Shown here: positions 30,784-35,942 of the stretch, in pieces
Numbering within the stretch: the stretch's first letter is position 1
Layout of the letters: the number at the start of each line of letters is the position of its first letter
Assembly (NCBI RefSeq): GCF_001418655.1
Contig: NZ_LIQZ01000375.1
Location: 1 to 35,942, forward strand
DNA from: Streptomyces phaeochromogenes
GTDB taxonomy: Bacteria > Actinomycetota > Actinomycetes > Streptomycetales > Streptomycetaceae
Direction: 5' to 3'
Length of the DNA: 35,942 nucleotides
Notes under the pieces: model-generated
The model's database searches: none
The model's input: only the letters and a program-made list of their open reading frames with translations
Told to the model about the DNA's origin: nothing
Position numbers and translations under genes: made by a program

Positions 30784-32577
30784 ATGTCCCCTGCTCGCAC
30801 GACGCTCGTCGCCTGTGCCGTCGTCTCGGCGGGCACACTGCTGCTCGCGGGCTGCTCCGGGACGAACGACACGTCGTCCGCGTCCCCCGACTCCATCAAC
30901 TACGCGCTGCCCGCGAACTTCACACCGAACTGGATCCTGCCGATCGGTACGGCCGCGCACCTCAACACCAACAACCGGTCCATCGCCGACAGTCTGTGGG
31001 AGCGGCTCGTCGCCTACGACGGCTCCACCGGCAAGATCGCCTGGAACAAGAAGGCGTCCATCGCCACGGCCGCCGACTTCGCGGCCGACGGCAAGAGCGT
31101 CAAGGTCACGCTGGGCGACCGCAGTTGGAGCGACGGCAGGCCGATCACCTCGCGGGACGTCGAGTTCTGGTTCAACCTCATCAAGGCGAACAAGGCGGAG
31201 TGGGCGGGCTACAACCCCGGCAAGGCGCCGGACAACTGGACCTCGTTCAAGACCGTCGACGACCGTCACTTCACGATCACCTTCGACAAGGCCTACAACT
31301 CCCAGTGGATGCTGGCGAACCAGTTCAGCGAGATCACTCCGCTGCCGCAGCACGTGTGGGACAAGGCCGATGCCTCCGCGAAGGTGTCCGACGCCGACCG
31401 GACCGCCGCCGGCGCGAAGAAAGTCTGGACGTATCTGAACTCGGCCGCGAAGAACATCTCCCGCTACGACAAGGACACGCTGTGGAAGACCATCAGCGGC
31501 CCGTACGCGGTCAAGTCGTTCGCCACGTCCGGCAAGGTCGTGCTGGCCGCCAACAAGAAGTACGACGGCGGTGAGAAGGCGAACATCGCGACGGTGAACC
31601 TGCTCCCCTTCACGACGGCCGACGCCGAGAAGAACGCGCTGCGCTCCGGGAGTGTCGACTACGGCTACATCGAGGCCACCGACCTCGACCAGAAGGACCG
31701 GTTCACGGCGCAGGGATACACGGTCGAGCCGTGGTCCGGCTGGGCGATCACCTACATGCCGTACAACTTCAACAACCCTGCCATGGGCGCGGTGTTCAAG
31801 CAGCTGTACGCGCGTCAGGCGGTCCAGCGGTCGATCGACCAGACGAGCCTGGCGAAGGTCATCTTCAACGGCACGGCCGTGCCCGGCTACGGCCCGGTCC
31901 CGCAGGCGCAGGCGTCCGACTTCGTCTCGCAGGTGCAGAAGGACAACCCGTACCCGTTCTCGACCTCGGCGGCCAAGTCCCTGCTGACCGGCCACGGTTG
32001 GCAGGAGAAGGGCGGGGTCATGGTCTGTACGGACCCGGGGACCGGGGACGCGCAGTGCGGTGAAGGCGTCGCCGAGGGAACGAAGTTCGAGATGCAGGTG
32101 CTGTCGCAGTCCGGCTCGGCCGTGACCGACAACATGATGAGCTCGATCCAGTCCTCGCTGGAGAAGACCGGCATCAAGTTCTCGATCAAGACCGCGCCCG
32201 TCAACTCGGTGCTCTCGCAGACCCCGCAGTGCACCTCGGGCCAGCCGATCTGCAAGTGGCAGCTGTCGTTCTTCGGCACCGCGGGCAGCTGGTACTTCAA
32301 CGCCTTCCCGACCGGCGACTCGCTGTTCCAGACCAAGGGCGGCTCGAACTTCGGCAACTACTCGAACCCCGACGTCGACAAGCTGATCACCGCGTCCACG
32401 ACGTCGAGTTCGTCGCAGGAGGTCCAGGACTACAGCGCGGCCCTCGCGAAGGACCTGCCGGTCATCTGGCTCCCGGCGCCGGACTACCAGATCTCCGTCG
32501 TCAAGAACGGCCTCGGCGGCTTCTCGCAGGACTCGCTCGCCAACTTCCACCCGGCGCAGTGGAAGTGGACCAAGTGA
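30784..32577 (+). CDS. ABC substrate-binding lipoprotein, family 5 (oligopeptide type)
   Basis: A 597-residue extracellular lipoprotein. A short basic start and hydrophobic core end in the lipobox LLAGC (Cys24), followed by a Ser/Thr tether. The mature protein is SBP_bac_5: SIADSLWERLVAYDG, WSDGRPITSRDVEFWFNLI, YDGGEKANIATVNLLPF, and ARQAVQRSIDQTSLAKVIFNGTAVPGYGPVP. Ligands of this class are di/oligopeptides, nickel, or oligosaccharides. GAGGAG lies 4 bases before the ATG. It is the first gene of an operon with two permeases and ATPase(s), expected to be repressed by the divergent ROK protein. Confidence 0.93.
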   Translation: MSPARTTLVACAVVSAGTLLLAGCSGTNDTSSASPDSINYALPANFTPNWILPIGTAAHLNTNNRSIADSLWERLVAYDGSTGKIAWNKKASIATAADFAADGKSVKVTLGDRSWSDGRPITSRDVEFWFNLIKANKAEWAGYNPGKAPDNWTSFKTVDDRHFTITFDKAYNSQWMLANQFSEITPLPQHVWDKADASAKVSDADRTAAGAKKVWTYLNSAAKNISRYDKDTLWKTISGPYAVKSFATSGKVVLAANKKYDGGEKANIATVNLLPFTTADAEKNALRSGSVDYGYIEATDLDQKDRFTAQGYTVEPWSGWAITYMPYNFNNPAMGAVFKQLYARQAVQRSIDQTSLAKVIFNGTAVPGYGPVPQAQASDFVSQVQKDNPYPFSTSAAKSLLTGHGWQEKGGVMVCTDPGTGDAQCGEGVAEGTKFEMQVLSQSGSAVTDNMMSSIQSSLEKTGIKFSIKTAPVNSVLSQTPQCTSGQPICKWQLSFFGTAGSWYFNAFPTGDSLFQTKGGSNFGNYSNPDVDKLITASTTSSSSQEVQDYSAALAKDLPVIWLPAPDYQISVVKNGLGGFSQDSLANFHPAQWKWTK

Positions 32578-32610
32578 GGACCTGGAACGGCTGAGGCCCG
32601 GACCCAACTC

Positions 32611-33570
32611 ATGGATACCTTCACCTACTTGACCCGGCGGGTCCTGCAGGCCCTCGTGGTGATCCTCATCGTCACGGTCGTGGTCTTCTGTCTGCTGCAC
32701 GCGCTGCCCGGGGGTCCCGCACGCGGGATCCTCGGCCCGCAGGCGACGGCCCAGCAGATCGCGGCCTTCAACCACGAGCAGGGCCTGGACCGTTCGCTTC
32801 CCGTCCAGTACCTCTACTACCTGCGCACGCTGCTCCAGGGCGACCTCGGCACCTCGTACACGCTCAACGAGGGGGTCTTCCAGCTCATCGAGCAGCGGCT
32901 GCCCAAGACGCTCGTCCTGACCGTGCTGTCCGCGCTCGTCGGGCTGCTGCTGGCGATCCCGCTCGGCATGTGGCAGGCGGTGCGGCGCAACAGGCCGGTG
33001 GACTACGTCATCACCACGCTGAGCTTCGTGGCGTACGCGACTCCCGTGTACTTCCTGGGACTTGTGCTCGTGCTCGTGTTCACCCAGTGGCTGGACTGGT
33101 TCCCCTCGCAGGCCCCCCAGGGCGAGACGCTCGCGGACGTGTTCGCGCAGCCGGGCGCCCTGGTGCTGCCGGTGGTCGCGGGGGCCGCGTCGATGGTCGC
33201 CGTGTTCAGCCGGTACATGCGGGCGGCGACGCTGGAGAACCTCCAGGAGGACTACGTACGGACCGCGCGGGCCGGCGGTTCGCGGCCACGCGCGATCCTG
33301 TGGCGGCACGTCTTCCGCAACTCCCTCACGCCCGTCGTCGCGATGCTCGGCTACTACGTGCCCGTGCTCTTCGGCGGTGCGCTCGTCGTCGAGCAGCTCT
33401 TCAACTACCCGGGAATGGGGCTGCTGTTCTGGAGCGCGGCGCAGTCCTCGGACTATCCGGTGCTGCTCGGCTGTGTGCTCGTCATCTCCGTCGCGACCGT
33501 CGTCGGCACGCTGCTCGCCGATGTCGTCCAGCGGATCATCGACCCTCGTGTGAAGGCGGGCCGGACATGA
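32611..33570 (+). CDS. ABC permease, DppB/OppB type
   Basis: A 319-residue membrane permease with six helices. The N-terminal cytoplasmic stretch YLTRRVLQALVVIL and the LLHALPGGPARGILGP segment are typical of DppB. The EAA loop is EDYVRTARAGGSRPRAILWRHVFRNS. It pairs with the following permease to form the channel. It begins 33 bp after the binding-protein gene, and its stop overlaps the next start (ATGA). Confidence 0.95.
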   Translation: MDTFTYLTRRVLQALVVILIVTVVVFCLLHALPGGPARGILGPQATAQQIAAFNHEQGLDRSLPVQYLYYLRTLLQGDLGTSYTLNEGVFQLIEQRLPKTLVLTVLSALVGLLLAIPLGMWQAVRRNRPVDYVITTLSFVAYATPVYFLGLVLVLVFTQWLDWFPSQAPQGETLADVFAQPGALVLPVVAGAASMVAVFSRYMRAATLENLQEDYVRTARAGGSRPRAILWRHVFRNSLTPVVAMLGYYVPVLFGGALVVEQLFNYPGMGLLFWSAAQSSDYPVLLGCVLVISVATVVGTLLADVVQRIIDPRVKAGRT

Positions 33571-34451
33571 GTGCCGTACTCCAGACCGAGGCGGCCACGC
33601 GGGAGTTGGCCACCGGATACCGCCTCTCCGTGCGGCGGTTCGCACGCAACAGGCTCGCTGTAGCGGGGCTGTTGGTGGTCGTGCTCTTCCTGTTGTTCTG
33701 CTTCGTGGGCCCGTTGGTGTACTCGACCGACCAGACCCACACCGACCTCACCCAGGTGAACCTCGCGCCGAGCGGGTCGCACTGGCTCGGCACCGACGCG
33801 GTCGGGCACGACGAGCTGGGGCGGCTGATGTTCGGCGGGAAGGTGTCGCTGCTCGTCGGGCTCGCGGCCGGGCTCCTCGCGACGGTCATCGGGACACTGT
33901 GGGGCGCGGTCGCCGGGTACGCGGGCGGCTGGGTCGACGCGGTCATGATGCGGGTCGTGGACGCCGGGATCGCCATCCCGGCTCTCTTCATCCTGCTCGT
34001 CGTCTCGGCGATCACGACCCCGGACTCGCTCGGCCTGATCCTCATCCTGGGGTTCGTGTCCTGGCTCGTCCCGTCCCGGCTCGTACGGGCGGAGACGCTC
34101 ACCCTGAAGAGCCGCGACTACGTGCTGACGCTCCGCGCGATCGGCGGCACGCACGGGCGGGCGATCTTCCGGCACATCCTGCCGAACTCGGTCTCGACGA
34201 TCGTCGTCGCGGCGACGTTCCAGGTCGCCGACGCGATCCTGCTCGTCGCGTACGTCTCGTACCTCGGACTCGGTGTCCAGCCGCCGTCGACCGACTGGGG
34301 CGGAATGCTGTCGGCCGGGCTGACGGCCGCGTACTCCGGGCGCTGGTGGCTGATCGTGCCGCCGGGCCTCGCGATCATCCTCGTCGTGTGCGCGTTCAAC
34401 GCGGTCGGGGACGGGCTGCGGGACGCGTTCGACGTGAAGGGGCGGGCATGA
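33567..34451 (+). CDS. ABC permease, DppC/OppC type
   Basis: A 294-residue permease. ATG 33567 overlaps the previous stop by 4 bp, so the longer open frame upstream is not used. The N-terminal RRFARNRLAVAGLLVVVLFLLF helix, the SGSHWLGTDAVGHDELGRLMFGGKVSL motif and the EAA loop LKSRDYVLTLRAIGGTHGRAIFRHILPNS are standard for DppC. It overlaps the ATPase start by 4 bp. Works with the DppB-like subunit in peptide or oligosaccharide import. Confidence 0.95.
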   Translation: MSAVLQTEAATRELATGYRLSVRRFARNRLAVAGLLVVVLFLLFCFVGPLVYSTDQTHTDLTQVNLAPSGSHWLGTDAVGHDELGRLMFGGKVSLLVGLAAGLLATVIGTLWGAVAGYAGGWVDAVMMRVVDAGIAIPALFILLVVSAITTPDSLGLILILGFVSWLVPSRLVRAETLTLKSRDYVLTLRAIGGTHGRAIFRHILPNSVSTIVVAATFQVADAILLVAYVSYLGLGVQPPSTDWGGMLSAGLTAAYSGRWWLIVPPGLAIILVVCAFNAVGDGLRDAFDVKGRA

Positions 34452-35329
34452 AGGGCACGACGGGGACGAGCGGCATGAGCGGTACGGGCAGTACGGGCGG
34501 CATCCTGGAGGTCGAGGACCTCGGGGTGACGTTCTCCACGGAGACGGGTGACGTGCCCGCCGTGCGCGGGGTGTCGCTGCACGTGCGGCCCGGGGAGACG
34601 CTGGCGCTGGTCGGCGAGTCCGGGTCCGGGAAGTCGACGGTCGCGCTCGCCGCGATGGGGCTGCTGCCGGGGACCGCGCGGGTGTCGGGCCGGGCCTCGG
34701 TCGACGGCACGGACGTCGTGGGCTCCGCCGAGACCGCTCTCGCGGGTTTGCGGGGGCGCACGGTGTCGATGGTGTTCCAGGAGCCCGCGACCGCCCTCGA
34801 TCCGCTGACCCGGATCGGGGCGCAGATCGCGGAGGTCGTACGCAACCACCGGCCGGTCTCCGCGCGCGAAGCCGCCGGAGAGGCGGTCGGACTGCTGCGC
34901 CGGGTCGGTATCCCGGATCCGGAGAAGCGGGCGTCCGCGTACCCCTTCCAGCTCTCCGGCGGACAGCGCCAGCGGGTCGTCATCGCCATGGCGATCGCGA
35001 ACTCCCCGAGCCTCCTGATCGCCGACGAGCCGACCACCGCGCTCGACGTCACCGTCCAGGCCGAGATCCTCGACCTGCTCCGGGCACTCGCGGCCGACTC
35101 AGGCACCGGCGTCCTCCTCGTCACCCACAACATGGGCGTCGTCGCGGACTTCGCCGACCGCGTCGCCGTAATGCTGGACGGGGAGATCGTGGAGACCGGC
35201 CCGGTGGAGGAGGTTCTGCTGCGGCCGACGCACGAGTACACGAAGCGGCTGTTGGCGGCTGTGCCGCGGTTGGCTGTCGCGGCGGTGGGCAGCGCGACCG
35301 TGCCTGGGCCGCGCGGCGGGGCGGTAGGC
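34448..35329 (+). CDS. ABC ATPase DppD-like, probably N-terminal half of a frameshifted fused ATPase
   Basis: ATG 34448 overlaps the permease stop. After a Gly/Thr/Ser-rich head, the ATPase has Walker A GESGSGKST (56-64), Q-loop VFQEP (about 109-113), signature LSGGQ (169-173), Walker B LLIADEP (189-195) and His227. The domain ends near HEYTKRLLAAVPRL at about 35270. After that no stop occurs in this frame: it stays open to the window end, overlapping the second ATPase in a wrong frame with Arg/Gly nonsense. A one-base change in the G-rich linker would join it to the second ATPase in a single protein, as in fused DppDF proteins of actinobacteria. The end given is the approximate limit of plausible sequence. 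Confidence 0.8.
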
Positions 35330-35330
35330 G

Positions 35331-35942
35331 GTGGCGGGGCGGTCGGACGGCGGCACGGTCGGCAACGCTGCGGCCGACGGCAAAGCGGTCGGCGGCAAGG
35401 CGGTGCCCCCGCCCGCGGTCGTCGCGTCCCACCGCGGCCGGCCGGAAGCCGTGGCCGAGCCCGACACCCCCGCCGGAGCCCCGGTCGTCGAACTGCACGG
35501 CGTCTCCGTGCGGTTCGGCCGTGGGCCGCGGGCCGTGCAGGCCCTCCACGACGTCTCGCTCACCGTACGGCCCGGGGAAACCCTGGGCCTCGTCGGGGAG
35601 TCCGGGTCCGGGAAGTCGACGGCGGCCCGGGTCGCGCTCGGGCTGGTGGCGCCCTCCGCCGGGGCGGTGTCGCTGTTCGGTGTCGATCTCCGGCGGGTGA
35701 GGGGGCGGGCGCGCCGGGCGCTGCTGTCCGGGGTCGGTGTGGTGTTGCAGGATCCGGTGGCCTCGCTGGACGCGCGGATGAGTGTGGCGGAGTGTGTCGC
35801 CGAGCCGTTGCGGGTGCACCGCCGGGGGATGCCGGCGGCCGAGCGCCGGGAGCGGGTCGCGGAGGTGCTCGAACGGGTGCGGCTGCCCCGGGAGTTGGCG
35901 GGCCGCGGGCCGCGCGAGCTGTCCGGCGGGCAGCGGCAGCGG
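35331..35942 (+). CDS. ABC ATPase DppF-like, partial at window edge
   Basis: The frame opens after a TAG at 35325-35327. From the GTG at 35331 it reads an Ala/Gly/Pro linker, then the second ATPase from about 35484 (VVELHGVSVRFGRG). Walker A is GESGSGKST and the Q-loop is VVLQDP. The window ends inside the signature LSGGQRQR, so Walker B and the H-loop are beyond it. The GTG has only weak ribosome-site sequence. It is either a separate gene, or more likely the C-terminal half of a fused dual ATPase split by a frameshift in the linker around 35275-35400. Confidence 0.75.
   Translation, partial: MAGRSDGGTVGNAAADGKAVGGKAVPPPAVVASHRGRPEAVAEPDTPAGAPVVELHGVSVRFGRGPRAVQALHDVSLTVRPGETLGLVGESGSGKSTAARVALGLVAPSAGAVSLFGVDLRRVRGRARRALLSGVGVVLQDPVASLDARMSVAECVAEPLRVHRRGMPAAERRERVAEVLERVRLPRELAGRGPRELSGGQRQR

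Noticed and set aside
30658..33645. 995-codon open frame on the minus strand
   Set aside because: It lies opposite the binding-protein and permease genes, is Arg/Gly/Val/Leu/Asp-rich with no motif, and is the usual antisense artefact of high-GC codon use.

Overview
The window is a stretch of Streptomyces (or close relative) chromosome. It is very GC-rich with strong third-position G/C bias. GTG and TTG starts are common and gene ends often overlap by 4 bp. Diagnostic families include a WhiJ/DUF397/ATP-binding regulatory module, a DUF574-type methyltransferase, a LAxTG sortase substrate, a DmdR-type iron box and two copies of a dispersed Streptomyces end-of-gene repeat. I see no rRNA, tRNA, CRISPR array, insertion sequence or phage gene.

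Layout. (1) 5-1788, minus: permease and lipoprotein of an NMT1/sulfonate-type ABC importer, divergent from an orphan CYP125-like P450 (1946-3253). (2) 3312-5424: an iron box followed by two translationally coupled cell-surface genes, a small four-cysteine secreted protein and a beta-propeller protein with a LAxTG anchor. (3) 5534-8239, minus: an AIM24 protein and a secreted subtilisin with a P-domain. (4) 8594-8830: debris of a siderophore-binding lipoprotein gene. (5) 8936-11566: an ABC exporter and a TetR regulator. (6) 11635-18863, minus: the most striking block, a six-gene oxidative operon read as P450, [3Fe-4S] ferredoxin, ferredoxin reductase, short-chain dehydrogenase, Baeyer-Villiger monooxygenase and double SMP-30/lactonase-like propeller. 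In that order the products could hydroxylate an alicyclic carbon, oxidise it to a ketone, insert oxygen and open the lactone. (7) 19169-22502: an atypical OmpR-type regulator without key receiver residues, a MarR regulator, a divergent zinc-type alcohol dehydrogenase with repeated MarR-like operators between them, and a second MarR. (8) 22642-24092, minus: YcnI-like copper protein and a His/Met-rich membrane protein. (9) 24215-27707: WhiJ/AbaA-like module (unknown protein, RsbW-type ATPase, XRE regulator, DUF397) and a SAM methyltransferase. (10) 27776-35942: an M81/MlrC-type peptidase and a ROK repressor, divergent from an oligopeptide ABC importer whose ATPase genes look like one fused gene broken by a frameshift and run off the window.

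The themes are nutrient uptake (sulfonate-like, peptide), metal handling (iron box, siderophore-gene relic, YcnI), oxidative catabolism or tailoring, and many one-component regulators next to their likely targets. Functions rest on motifs read by eye; no database search was run, and substrate assignments are inferences.
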